A stretch of 64,000 nt of DNA, taken from Monilinia fructicola (taxonomy: Eukaryota; Ascomycota; Leotiomycetes; Helotiales; Sclerotiniaceae). The notes beneath the pieces were generated by a model, which did no database searches, was not told the DNA's origin, and was given only the letters and a program-made list of their open reading frames with translations. The position numbers and the translations under genes were made by a program. Location of the stretch: positions 1,898,501 to 1,962,500 of the forward strand of contig VICG01000002.1 of the NCBI GenBank assembly GCA_008692225.1, in the 5' to 3' direction. Shown here piece after piece: positions 53,508-64,000 of this stretch; the stretch's first letter is position 1, and every line of letters begins with the position of its first letter.

Positions 53508-55991
53508 ATGGCAACCCCATTTTATGGATTGTCTAAGATGGCTACACCCTTAAGGCTTTTTGTACGAAACTTACCAGAGGCACAATGTGCGAACACGGTT
53601 CTGCCATCGGCGCGAATGGTTCGTAGGAATAAATATTACATGCCCATTGAACTGAGCCCGCTAATGCCACCACAGCTTTCTACCAGATCGGCTCCGGTGC
53701 CATCTACAAGTGCGCAAGTTGACTCGATGTCCTCAAGTCTTCGAAATGCCTTTGTCTCGATTCCTAAACGTACCTCTTCTGTAAACTCGACGGTTCCTGC
53801 TTCTTCTATTTTGGCTATGACGCATGGCCGACAAATGTCTATGTCTTCATCCCTGCGACCACAACAGTATCGGCCATTTACCAAATTCTTCAAGACTCAA
53901 CAAAGATCCCTCTTTGGTGGTAACACATCGCACAACTTACTCTCTCATCTGGAAGAAACTGCCAATAAGAACCCTACTAGTGCCACGGCCCAAAATGCTC
54001 TCTACCAAGCTCTTTTGAAGGCGAATATGCCTGCAATCATCGCCGACAGATATCAAACCGGTCATTTCGCAACAAATCCTGCTTGTGAAGGTGCATATCA
54101 CAGGGCATTAGGCATGCTAGGACAAATGAACGGCGGCATGGCAAATTCCTCTGGACAAGCAGGTAATATTGGCAAACGCGCAACTGCAAGCTATTGGTCA
54201 AGCAGTGGCTGCTAATTCTCGGGGTGGTAACATTGGTATATCTCGCGGTCAAGCATCTGGTTCAGGCGACAAAAGCTCTCCGATGCATGTTGTTGTTGAT
54301 GAAACCTTGGGCAACACCATCTTCAAATGGGTCAAATTCGGTCTCTACTTTGCACTTTTCACCTACATCAGTTTGGTCGTTGTTGCTATGATGATTGAAG
54401 GCTTCAATTCCATTGTTGCTAGAAGACCCGGAGGAGTCAAAGCAGACAATGAGGCCAAGGCCGAACACCAAAATGTTAGATTTACGGATGTTCACGGCTG
54501 TGATGAAGCAAAGGATGAACTTCAAGAACTCGTGGATTTCTTGAAGAACCCGGATAAGTTCTCAACTCTTGGCGGAAAACTTCCAAAGGGTGTCCTGTTG
54601 GTTGGTCCTCCTGGAACGGGTAAAAACACTGTTGGCTCGTGCTGTCGCTGGAGAGGCCGGCGTCCCATTCTTCTTCATGTCTGGTAGTGAATTCGACGAG
54701 ATATATGTCGGCGTTGGTGCCAAACGAGTACGAGAACTTTTTACTGCTGCGAAAGCCAAATCTCCTGCTATTATCTTCATCGACGAACTCGACGCCATAG
54801 GTGGAAAACGAAATGCTCGGGATGCCGCTTATTCCAAGCAAACTCTCAATCAACTACTCACTGAACTTGACGGATTTGCACAGAACAATGGAGTTATCAT
54901 TCTGGCTGCTACTAATTTCCCTGAACTCCTTGATAAGGCTCTTACACGACCTGGTCGATTTGATCGAAACGTCGTCGTTGGTTTACCTGATGTGCGTGGT
55001 CGATTGGCAATCTTGAAGCATCACATGCAAAAGATTATTGCTTCTCCTGATGTCAACATCGAAACACTTGCTTCTGGTACACCGGGCTTTTCGGGGCGGA
55101 ACTCGAGAACATCATCAATCAAGCTGCTGTGCACGCCAGTAGAGCCAAGGCAAAAGCGGTATCCATGTTGGATTTCGAATGGGCCAAAGACAAAATAATG
55201 ATGGGCGCCGAAAAAAGGAGCATGGTTATCTCCCAAAAGGAAAAGGAGATGACAGCTTATCACGAAGCCGGTCATGCCCTTGTTCTCATGTTTACACCCG
55301 GAACGGATCCATTACATAAGGTTACAATCATGCCTCGAGGCAGTGCTCTTGGTATAACTTTCCATTTACCGGCAATGGATAAATACTCGATGACCATGGA
55401 TGAGTTTGAGAGTCGACTCGATGTCTGTATGGGAGGTAAGGTGGCTGAAGAAATCAAATACGGACCCACAAAGGTTACCAGTGGAGTTTCCAGCGTAAGT
55501 TCTACGTCCATTGCTCACATAGAATACTCTGAGAAAGTGAAGAAAGAATGCTAACTCTGCAAATAGGATATTCAAACTGCTACTAGCCTCGCATACAATA
55601 TGGTCACTCGATTTGGAATGTCACCTGAGCTTGGCAATGTAGATTTGATGACAAACTATGAGAATCTCTCTGCAGGAACGAAGCTTCTTGTCGAATCCGA
55701 AGTTCGCCGTGTCATTGAGGAGGCTCGTCTTCGTGCTGTCAGGCTCATTGAATCCAAACGTAAGGAGTTGGATCTTCTTGCTAAGGCTTTGGTGGACTAC
55801 GAGACTTTGGATAGAGAAGAAGCATTCAAGGTCATCAGGGGGGAGAGATTGGAGGGTAGGGCGATTTCTCCTTCGGAAGCATAAAGGTACCTGAAAGTAT
55901 GGGTACTTCGCTTGCACCAATTCCCGGAAGTCAAGGACCCGTGGATAAGGGACCAAAGGGGCCACCAGGGGGAGGTGCTCTAGCGCAGTAG
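53508..55991 (+). CDS. YME1: Mitochondrial i-AAA protease (YME1 family), frame broken by four one-base shifts
   Basis: ATP-dependent zinc metalloprotease of the inner mitochondrial membrane facing the intermembrane space. It is expected to be about 800 residues. The Ser/Arg-rich N-terminus (from MATPFYGL) suits a targeting signal. A single hydrophobic segment ([18 protein letters not shown]) precedes the AAA domain: [11 protein letters not shown] (Walker A), [12 protein letters not shown] (Walker B) and TRPGRFDRN (arginine-finger region). The protease site HEAGH lies at 55261-55275. An intron of 72 bp (55495-55566, GTAAGT..ATAG) separates GVSS from [10 protein letters not shown]. Frame shifts are needed at about 54163-54167 (extra base), 54622-54626 (five A's where four fit, inside Walker A), 55093-55096 (four G's where five fit) and 55875-55880. 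The last one restores a C-terminus ending GGGALAQ. An in-frame upstream ATG at 53391 is less likely. Confidence 0.9.
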
Positions 55992-56904
55992 AGAATGGTA
56001 GAAATGATTCACTCAACTCATCGGAAAGGCGTTCTGGTGGTAGTGGATACACATGTAAATTTGTTGTTATAACAATTATTAGCACGACTGGGCATTTAGT
56101 CTAGGCATTGGAGGTGGTCTCATGGCTTGGGGGATCATCGCATTATTTCTTTGTCATCGGCAGAGAGGGATGGGAACTGCATCTCTGTCTTAGGATAGTG
56201 ATACCAGCAATAGAAATTTCACTTTTTTTTACCCAAACGACATAGGTGGCTGCAGAGTTTAAGAACTTGTGTATGCTACCGCAGACATCACATGATATAT
56301 AAATCTATGAAAGTACATGAAAGCACTTTATCAAGGATAACATAGAAGTATTCAACAACGCCAAGTGATTCCACCCTGTGCATTCACACACTAATGATAT
56401 ACCAAACAATGATAGCAATAAATATTGTCAACCTCAAACTGACTACACAGATACAGAAAGTCCGAAGTAGAGGTAAGCACTCTATGTACTATCTATGGAA
56501 CAGAGCAGAGATGATGTGTAACCTATGGAAAGATGATCACGCGGCAATCTCAACCTCAATCTCAACCTCAATCTCAATCTCAATCTCGATTCGATTCGAT
56601 TCAATCACCATATCGTAGATACATACTCCTCGCCATTCGTTTCGCTTGATGGATTTCGGAGGCTGGGTGTTGTTTGTGCGGATGTAGGGTGATGTGGATG
56701 TGGATGTTTGGACTGGGTGTTTTGGGTTGTGCATTCCATCATTCGTTCTTTTGTTTGTGCGTTCATTCATGTGTTTATTTCCCATCTTCCTCTGCCGGAC
56801 TGGAGGGCTGGGTTTGATCTTTTTCTTGCTCGTAATGTTTCGTTTCCTTTCTTTTCTTTTCTCTCCTTTTCTTCTGCGCTCGCTCTTTTTCGTCTGGTTT
56901 GTTG

Positions 56905-56966
56905 GGGGGATGGGATGGGATGGGATGGGATGGGATGGGATGGGATGGAATGGGATAAGATGGGAT
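56905..56966 (+). repeat. GGGAT pentanucleotide array
   Basis: About twelve tandem TGGGA units on the plus strand, degenerating at the 3' end. Runs of GGG at 5-base spacing could form a G-quadruplex. Confidence 0.95.
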
Positions 56967-57088
56967 GCGTTTATTTTTTGATATTCGATCTTCGCTCTTT
57001 AATATTCGATTGCCTCGCATTTCGATCTGGGGCTTCCAAGGTTTTAGAGTAGAGATTTTTTTTATGTAGAATCGGGTGTGGATTGGCG

Positions 57089-57141
57089 GTATGTATGTAT
57101 GTATGTATGTATGTATGTATGTATGTATGTATGTATGTATA
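57089..57141. repeat. GTAT tetranucleotide array
   Basis: Thirteen uninterrupted GTAT units, with a second short copy of the same motif (about four units) near 57189-57206. Confidence 0.95.
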
Positions 57142-58522
57142 CCTAATAATTCTTCCGCATCGGGGTGGGGAGATCTGGGGATGGGGGATGTATGTATGTA
57201 TGTATTGGCCTTGATGTTTGATATTGAAAATCAAATGTCAAAAATCGAATATGAAACATTGCGATGCATGGCTCAAAAAAACGGACGGAGGAGGAAGAAG
57301 AAGAAGGCGCTTGACGAGATACCATCTGACGACGACTCGAGATGAGGGACCTGGGAGGTGGTATGGAGGGGTAGGCGGGTGGAAGTTGTGGATGTGGTGG
57401 GTAGGTACCTGCCTATTGGGGATTTGGGGGGGATGGGGTGGATGGGGAGGGATTGGGATTATTTGGTGGTGGGAAAACTGGGGGGGTGAAGGGATGAGGA
57501 GGGGGGGAGGAAGTTGTTGAGATGGTGGGCGGTGGTGAGGAGGTAGTATTCTGCGCTGAAGGAGGTTTTCCTAATCGGGATACGGGAGAGGAGAGGAGAG
57601 GAGAACAAAGGAGACGGGGAGGATTGAAACTCGAGGAAGAGAGGTCAAGGAATTAAAGTCCCAAGACGACTGTGAATCAAGATATCCAAACATCAGCTCA
57701 TCTTCCCATGAATGAGGACTGTCTATCTAGATAGGCAATGTGATCTCAGCTCACTTACCGCTACACGGTATCCCAAGAACGTGCTCTATAATATATGAAG
57801 GAAGGGGATTGTCAATTTGGATTATTTGCATCATGTGCTCCGCGTAACTCTCCTTCCTATTTTTACGTGGATAGGTTACCGGGGCAGTATGATGCATGCA
57901 CAAGCTTCATGGCTGCACAAGCATGTTTGTCGCATCAAGGAATCGTCGAGATGATATCTATATATAACTCGTGGATTGTTGAAGAGAGGGTGCCAGATTT
58001 TTGATAACAAATCAGCTTAATCTGCAAGATCGGTAGGTTCTCATATACCAAAATTTTTTATGGAAATGAGAGAATCAGAAATGTGGCTAGTAAGCTAAGA
58101 GTAACTACCCAGTAGGCTAGAATATGTATATGAGAAATATGGGCAAAATCTAGGTTGTAATTAAAATGAATTTGGTAATATGATATGGAGAGCTACAAAT
58201 TATAGATGGTTGGTTTCCCGAAAGGAATTATATGATGAAAAAATCCAAAATCCTTAATATTTAGATCTCGTTTGGTAAAGATGATTCTTTAACTTTTTTT
58301 CCTGCTTGCGTGCGAAGGGAATGATTATGTGCTGAGATGCGATGAAAGATATCAAGGGAAATGAGGCAGCAGAAAGAAAAAATCGCCCACTTGCGCTAGA
58401 ACAAATAATAACAGACCTCCTTGCCTGTGACTTTAAAGAACTGGAGTACTCGATGAAGCGGACAGCTTTCCAAACCATGATAAATAGGCAACCTCCCTCC
58501 CTTAAAAGAAGAAGTTGAAAGC

Positions 58523-59843
58523 TCAGATTATTCCGCACGCGGAAGAACATTCCGAACCAGAACGAGACTGGAGCGATTTAGCATTTATCTCCTTGTCAGA
58601 TTGTTCACGTTGATCTTTGACCAATCTTTCATCCCGACCCATTACCCTGCACCATCCTATTTCAACGACTTTCTCATCATTGAAGATCTGTTCAAATTTG
58701 TCTTTCAATGCAGCCAATTCTATCTTGACCTTTTTTCTTCAGATCTTCTCTCCCTTGCTGGTATGGCCTATCATTCTTGAACCAGTCGTCCTGATCATCT
58801 GGTGTCGTGAAAATGCGATTAACAGCTATCTCTAGCATTATTCTCCTTCCATCATTCTTGTTCATCACAACCTTCAGATTTTTGCAACCTAGTTTCATAA
58901 TAGCAGCGATCACTGCTCCATCTTTCCAGAGAAAATCTGCAAAAGTTATTGGAGCAGCCTCTAATCCAAGGGCTGTAGAGCTGAATTGAACCTGCTGCGG
59001 CGTCATCACGATGGCCAAGGTATCCAATACTGGCTTTGCCAATGTCAAGGTTCCAATGCTTCTGGCAGCCTTGTAGTACCAATCTAGATCCCAGTTGTCT
59101 TTTGGACATTCCAGGATCACATTCCTGATCAAACTCAAATAAGTAGATGGAACCTTCGAGATGCACCAATCGGGGAGTGACTTGCTTTCCCGGAGTAGTG
59201 CGTAGAAGGTGTTGTTTTTATAGAGGAATGAGAGGGCTTCTGCGGTGATTTGCTTGCAAATGAACAAGATCTTCTTGATAGTGAAGTTGGGACAGCGTTT
59301 GACGGCTTTCCAATCATAGTTCATGATGATAGATTTCGGGGACCGAAGAAAGTATCCATAGATTCGCTCACGCACTTCCAGAGGGTAGCGTAGCAAAGGA
59401 GAGCGAGCTGGGCAATTCATTTCTATGACTTCGGGGGTAGTCTCAAGACTGCAAGGGCTTGGGAGACCATTTGAGAGACATGCACTATGTGTTGCATGCT
59501 TAAGACCGAAGCCTGGTGATAGATTGAAAGTAGCTGTCTTACGTTTGCGCTTCGTGGCTACAATGGTGGTAGAAACGGCGAGACCCCATGTATTGTGCGA
59601 ATGGGAATCAGCGCCGAAGCTGGTAGTGAATTGGTTCAGATCATCATTTTCATCGTCGATTTGGAGCGATGCCATGGTAACTCTGGGACAACGACGTTTG
59701 CGGGATGCAATTGACGTCTCGCTACCAATGATGTCGCCATTTTTGTCGTGGTCTTTGGGAGCGGATCTTTTACAAGACCTTGCTGTCGAGGCCTCTTTCC
59801 GGAGTCCCTCATTTGAGAGCTTCTGTGCTTTTGGCAGTGGCAT
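58523..59843 (-). CDS. 2EXR/F-box-like fungal protein, one frame shift near the C-terminus
   Basis: Residues 1-383 run from ATG 59843. The frame must then move by one base in a run of six T's (plus strand 58731-58736) to continue KVKIELAALKDKFEQIF and end at 58523; the corrected length would be about 435. The N-terminal third is disordered with two basic nuclear-signal-like clusters (SRKRRCPR, KRKRKTA). The core begins RYPLEVRERIYGYFLRSP (residues 152-169), a motif typical of the large fungal 2EXR/F-box-like families, and continues IKKILFICKQITAEALSFLY, also characteristic. Function is unknown for the family as a whole. The C-terminal part is charged. Single exon. Without correcting the homopolymer the frame ends 19 residues after RED at CIERQI. 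Confidence 0.8.
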
Positions 59844-60828
59844 TCTTAGTCAACGGTCGGTCAAGCTTGATACTGCTTGGAGGTACGATTTCGTGTTGGA
59901 CGATTAAAATGGAAGATAATGCTAAAGTTCCTCTTCTAGTAGATTGGTTGAAGCGTGACGAGAAGAGTGATCAGATTCAGCGTTGAGAAATGATTAACGA
60001 TTGTCAATAATTTGAGCATCAAGAGAATTGCGAGAGAGAAAGATATCATTCAACTAATCATTGTTATTCACTGCTAAAACTAAGCAGAGCAGAGAGAAGA
60101 CCAATGACAATGAGATACTCAATTACCGAGGATTGAAGACTTTTGAATTGTGCCAACCTGGTCAGCTAAAGATGAAAAAATTATGGCTCTTCTTTCATCA
60201 AGGCAGTGTTGGAGAAGGACATTCAGATGAAGAGTGGGCAAAGAAAAGTGAATTTGTGATTTGCTTGGAATATATCTTGGCTGGTAGATATTGGAAGAAG
60301 CTGGAAGACCATCGTTTTGAAGAGTCTATGAGCTTTCAGAGAGGGTTCATGAAGTAGAGATGAAATTGAGAATAGTTGATGCCATATACGTACATATATC
60401 TACCAAGGCCCGGGTATATAATAAGAAAGGCATGTCTGACTATCGAAACGGACTCTCATTCCATAAGGAAACCATAAGGAAGTCGCTACCGGGTCATTCA
60501 TTTGTGGAAAGAAGCATATGATAGCATCGTTCACAGAGCACTACTCAAGATACGGAGAGGTTGCAACAATCTTTGCAGGTATTTTCCTACAGACTTGTCT
60601 TGTAGTCATGACTGACTTCAACCGGAAATCTTCTTCAAAAAGAGACATCAAACTCTCTGTTCCGATGTGTCGAGTAAATTTTTGACTGCATCTAAACTTA
60701 CCTAGAAATACAAGGCTAGGCTCACTTAATCTCTGGAGCAAGCTACCTGCCCATGCTTCATCATTTTGATCAACACCATCAACATCACATAGGATTCTCA
60801 TAAACTTATTCCGATACTACTTTTTATC

Positions 60829-60880
60829 AAACAGCAAACAGCAAACAGCAAACGGCAAATGGCGAACGGCAAAGGGCAAA
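60829..60880. repeat. Heptanucleotide array, unit AAACAGC and variants
   Basis: Seven units, the first three identical and the later ones differing at one or two positions (AAACGGC, AAATGGC, GAACGGC, AAAGGGC). Confidence 0.9.
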
Positions 60881-61640
60881 CCCATACAGCATAGCCATGA
60901 TGACGGGTCCCACTCCGAGATGCATATGCATATTATACTCTCAGTACTGTTACTACTGTACTGTACTATGCGTTGCAACTTGCCAACAGCACAATCTACA
61001 AAGCTGTCGAGCGAGCCTTTAGTACAACGGTGCCCCATTTTTGAAATGTTGGTTGTACAAGCTACACGACAAGAAAGAGAAAGATGCCATGCCATGGGAT
61101 GGGATGGATGTAAGATGAGCTGGTGTTGGTACAGTAGAAATGAAGATATAAATGTTTGTTGAGATTTGCAAGGTTGATGAGTAATTGATCAAAGATGATA
61201 GGGCCAATTTTGAGAGTTGAAGGTAACCTTAAGAAAGGGTATACCTATACCTAGCACGTGTTATTGATATACTTACCCCTTTGTTTATTGCTGCACAGTG
61301 CACCAAATGATCGAAATGGCCAAGCTTCTTCAGGGGAATTATTAAATTTGTTTGCCGTAATTATAATCATCTTCATTCATTCTTTGATCCTATTGGATGA
61401 TATCCTGTCATGCTCTGTCATTGCTTATTAAGCATCACATTATAATCACACCGATACTCACTAGCTACACGCAGAATGATCCAAAGATCACAAAAAGGCA
61501 CCAACAACCCATGCAATGCATCCATGGATGTATCCGCCCCCTTCCCCTCTTAAGGCCATTTGCAGCCAGATTTGTCTCTTCCTGGAATAAATTGCGATAT
61601 CCATGGATTGGATACGTACAAGTAAGTAAGGACCTAGTCG

Positions 61641-61689
61641 TGCAGAGTGCAGAGTGCAGAGTGCAGAGTACACAGTACACAGTACAGAC
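61641..61689. repeat. Heptanucleotide array, CAGAGTG to CACAGTA
   Basis: About six to seven consecutive 7-base units; the first part is CAGAGTG and the last two are CACAGTA. Confidence 0.9.
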
Positions 61690-61991
61690 TGCTTGCACAT
61701 GTTCATACTAATAAGCACGGAGTACTCTGTACAGTACAAGGTAAGGTAGCTAGCTAGCTGTTGATCATTTCACTATCGTCTTATTACTACCTGCTATTGT
61801 AATTGTTCCTATTCTTGTTCCTATTCTTGCTCTTATTCTTGTTCTTACTCTCATTCTTGTATTGCATCTTGTTAATGTTTCTCTTCTTACAACTTATTCT
61901 ATTGAAAGGTGAAGAATGAGTTTGTTGTGAACAAAGGCTTTCGTTGTTTAAACACACTTCCATTTCGTATGTTGCTGATTGTATGTGTACA

Positions 61992-63705
61992 ATGATAAGT
62001 GCAACCACAAAGACGCCATTCGGTGATTCCCTCGAAACAAAACAACACTCGCGATCAAGCTCTAGTACTACCTCAAAATCACTTCTCATAATTACACCTT
62101 CAGCATCTGATAGCACTCAGAGTCCTTCGAACTCACCTACTCTTCAAATGCCTACGCGCGATAACACCTCGACGGATATTGATCAAGTTGATATAATCGG
62201 TGAGAATATGGAGCAAACAGCTATTAATGACTCGAGTAATGGCTCGAGTAATGGATTGAGTACTGGAAAGAAGAGGGCTCATCTGGCGAGGAAACAGTCT
62301 TCTCCTATGATGCCACCATTCATGGTATCCGCTCCAGGAAAGGTGATTGTTTTTGGAGAACATGCGGTCGTGCATGGAAAGGTGGGTGCCATTGCTATAA
62401 CTGTGCCATGTTGAATCTAATGATAGAGATAGCCTGCGATTGCTGCTGCGATCTCTCTTCGATCATACCTCCTCGTTACTGCTCTTTCAAAATCCAAGCG
62501 AACAATATCCTTACGTTTTCCCGACATCAATCTCTCTCATACATGGAATATAGATGATCTGCCATGGAGCACATTTTCCCACCCATCCAAGAAGAAGTAC
62601 TATTATGACCAGGTCACTGCTCTAGATCCTGAAACTGGTCGCAGCCATGAAACCACATCTAGAGAACATCTCTCCTGACGCACCCGCCGCCTCACGGAAG
62701 ATACACCAGAGTGCGGCCTCATCATTTTTGTATATCTTTTTGTCGCTGGGCTCACAATCATTCCCCGGCTGTCTATATACACTTCGCTCAACAATTCCAA
62801 TTGGTGCAGGACTAGGTAGTAGTGCTTCAATATCTGTCTGTCTATCTTCCGCACTCTTGTTACAGATCCGCACATTATCCGGACCACATCCAGATCAACC
62901 TTCCAACGAGGCAAGCTTACAACTCGAGAGAATTAATCGATGGGCATTCGTGGGAGAAATGTGCATACATGGAAATCCTTCTGGGGTGGATAATACAGTT
63001 TCGACGCAAGGAAAGGCAGTGATATACCAGAGAACCCCCAATGGACCGACTGTGAAGCCTCTGAGGAATTTCCCTGAACTTCCTCTACTTCTTGTAGATA
63101 CACAACAAGCAAAATCTACCGCTCATGAGGTTGCCAAAGTTGGACTGTTAAAGGAGAAACATCCGGCCATTGTAAATTCAATCTTAAATGCAATTGATAT
63201 GGTTGGGGAATCAGCGGCTGCCATGATTTCAGATCCAGATTACGACAGCGAAAATTTCGAGTGTGTTGAAAGCTTGGGAAAATTGATGACAATCAACCAC
63301 GGACTTCTCGTTTCTCTGGGAGTATCACACCCTCGTCTGGAACGTATTCGGGAACTTGTCGACCATGAAGGAATTGGCTGGACCAAGCTTACTGGTGCTG
63401 GAGGAGGAGGTTGTTCTATCACGTTATTGAAGCCAGACAATACACCAGAGAGAATGGCCCACTTGGAGGATACATTGGAGAAGGAAGGTTACAAAAAATT
63501 CGAAACTACACTGGGCTGTGATGGAGTGGGAGTTTTATGGCCCGCGGTCATTAAGAATGGAGAGGATGATGATTTTGGGGGAGATGAAATTGACCAAGAA
63601 AAGTTTCTCAATGCTGATGGCATAGAGGGTGTTGAGGAATTGGTTGGAGTTCATGGACAAAGTGGTGATAGGGAAGCCTGGAAATTTTGGAGAGTGGAAG
63701 ATTAA
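61992..63705 (+). CDS. ERG12: Mevalonate kinase, one frame shift in exon 2
   Basis: Phosphorylates mevalonate to 5-phosphomevalonate, an early step of sterol and isoprenoid synthesis. Exon 1 (61992-62381) encodes a 110-residue Ser/Thr-rich extension and then FMVSAPGKVIVFGEHAVVHGK, the conserved GHMP-kinase N-terminus. The intron is 62382-62432 (GTGGGT..ATAG). Exon 2 starts PAIAAAISLRSYLLV and carries the ATP-binding PIGAGLGSSAS motif, the GEMCIHGNPSGVDNTVS block with the catalytic-region Asp, and the C-terminal KLTGAGGGGCS loop. An extra base near 62632-62634 (GAAAC where GAAC is expected) breaks the frame between DPE and LVAAMKPHLE. Everything else is well conserved, so this is more likely a sequencing error than loss of an essential gene. 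The start is uncertain: in-frame ATGs also lie at 61944 and 61983, and the extension is not needed for catalysis. Confidence 0.93.
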
Positions 63706-64000
63706 AATGCTGGTGACTCCATGATTTCTTCCTTTCATTGTAAATTATGTTAGTATATGTTATTCTATAATATGACGGATTGGTCGGACATCAATGAAAA
63801 AGATATCTGTATAAATAATGATTCAAAGACTCAAAACGGTTCTCCTATTGTTCTTTACATTGTCAAATATTTCTTTGTTCAATCTGGCACAAGGCTGAAG
63901 CTAGCCGAGCTCATCTTTTTACAGCCTTTCAATGGGCCCATAGGTTCTTCGTCTTCAACCTCATAAGAAAGAGCATATTGTAGGTTGTTCGAACTCATAC
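63706..64000. other. 3' region of mevalonate kinase
   Basis: AT-rich DNA after the stop codon. A 69-codon open frame here shows no recognised domain. Confidence 0.5.

Larger units (their letters stand above)
55992..58522. other. Intergenic with simple repeats
   Basis: Repeat arrays at 56543-56590 (CAATCT/CAACCT), 56905-56966 (GGGAT) and 57089-57141 (GTAT), then a G-rich stretch at 57360-57545. Open frames crossing them are repeat artefacts. Nothing coding is recognised. Confidence 0.6.
59844..61991. other. Intergenic with two heptamer arrays
   Basis: Arrays with 7-base units lie at 60829-60880 (AAACAGC and variants) and 61641-61689 (CAGAGTG then CACAGTA). A TTCTTGTTCCTA-type 12-base repeat is at about 61797-61860, shortly before the mevalonate kinase start. 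The open frame at 60061-60357 has no recognised domain. Confidence 0.6.

Noticed and set aside
56694..57052. Overlapping 95- and 114-codon frames
   Set aside because: Run through the GGGAT array and T-rich DNA; repeated Gly-Trp-Asp-Gly-Met is a repeat artefact.

Overview
The window is nuclear DNA of a filamentous ascomycete. Genes carry short (about 50-70 bp) GT..AG introns, mitochondrial preproteins are nucleus-encoded, and several predicted proteins look like Pezizomycotina families. The style of the F-box/LRR gene and the AT-leaning, microsatellite-rich intergenic DNA suggest Leotiomycetes (Helotiales, perhaps Sclerotiniaceae). That placement is an inference from memory, not from a search.

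Layout. 1-2950 is repeat-rich intergenic DNA (7-bp tandem repeats and a 475-bp AAAT tract). 2951-5182 (-) is an F-box/LRR gene broken by six one-base shifts. 5183-15026 is mostly non-coding, with a 620-bp 7-bp-unit repeat at 6.8-7.4 kb and some unconvincing minus-strand coding fragments at 9.9-11.6 kb. 15027-19135 (-) holds an ING-family PHD chromatin protein and a cis-prenyltransferase (RER2 type). 20233-21115 (+) is a dead cytochrome P450. 21544-21961 (+) is a small secreted, probably GPI-anchored protein. 24896-27785 is a compact block: mitochondrial ribosomal protein bL34m (-), a possible RNA polymerase I A14-like protein (+), and the CAAX protease STE24 (-). 30001-31066 (+) is a broken secreted-protein gene. 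31.1-50.4 kb is a roughly 19-kb stretch with no supportable gene. 50435-51811 (+) encodes a four-finger C2H2 regulator, 53508-55991 (+) a mitochondrial i-AAA protease (YME1), 58523-59843 (-) a 2EXR/F-box-like protein, and 61992-63705 (+) mevalonate kinase (ERG12).

Roles. Three genes touch isoprenoid metabolism: ERG12 (mevalonate pathway), RER2 (dolichol backbone) and STE24 (processing of farnesylated proteins). They are dispersed over about 45 kb and are not an obvious cluster. Two serve mitochondria (YME1, bL34m), and the rest are regulatory (ING, C2H2) or of unknown role.

Two cautions. Four otherwise well-conserved genes (F-box/LRR, YME1, ERG12, 2EXR-like) contain twelve single-base frame shifts in total, many in short homopolymers, whereas six neighbouring genes splice into perfectly open frames. 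Since YME1 and ERG12 should be functional, sequence or assembly error is the leading explanation. In contrast, the P450 and the 30-kb secreted-protein gene carry substitutions at key residues or stop codons and look like true relics, some changes being of the G-to-A / C-to-T kind expected from repeat-induced point mutation. No complete transposon, rRNA, convincing tRNA or CRISPR array was seen. No previously undescribed multi-gene system is evident.
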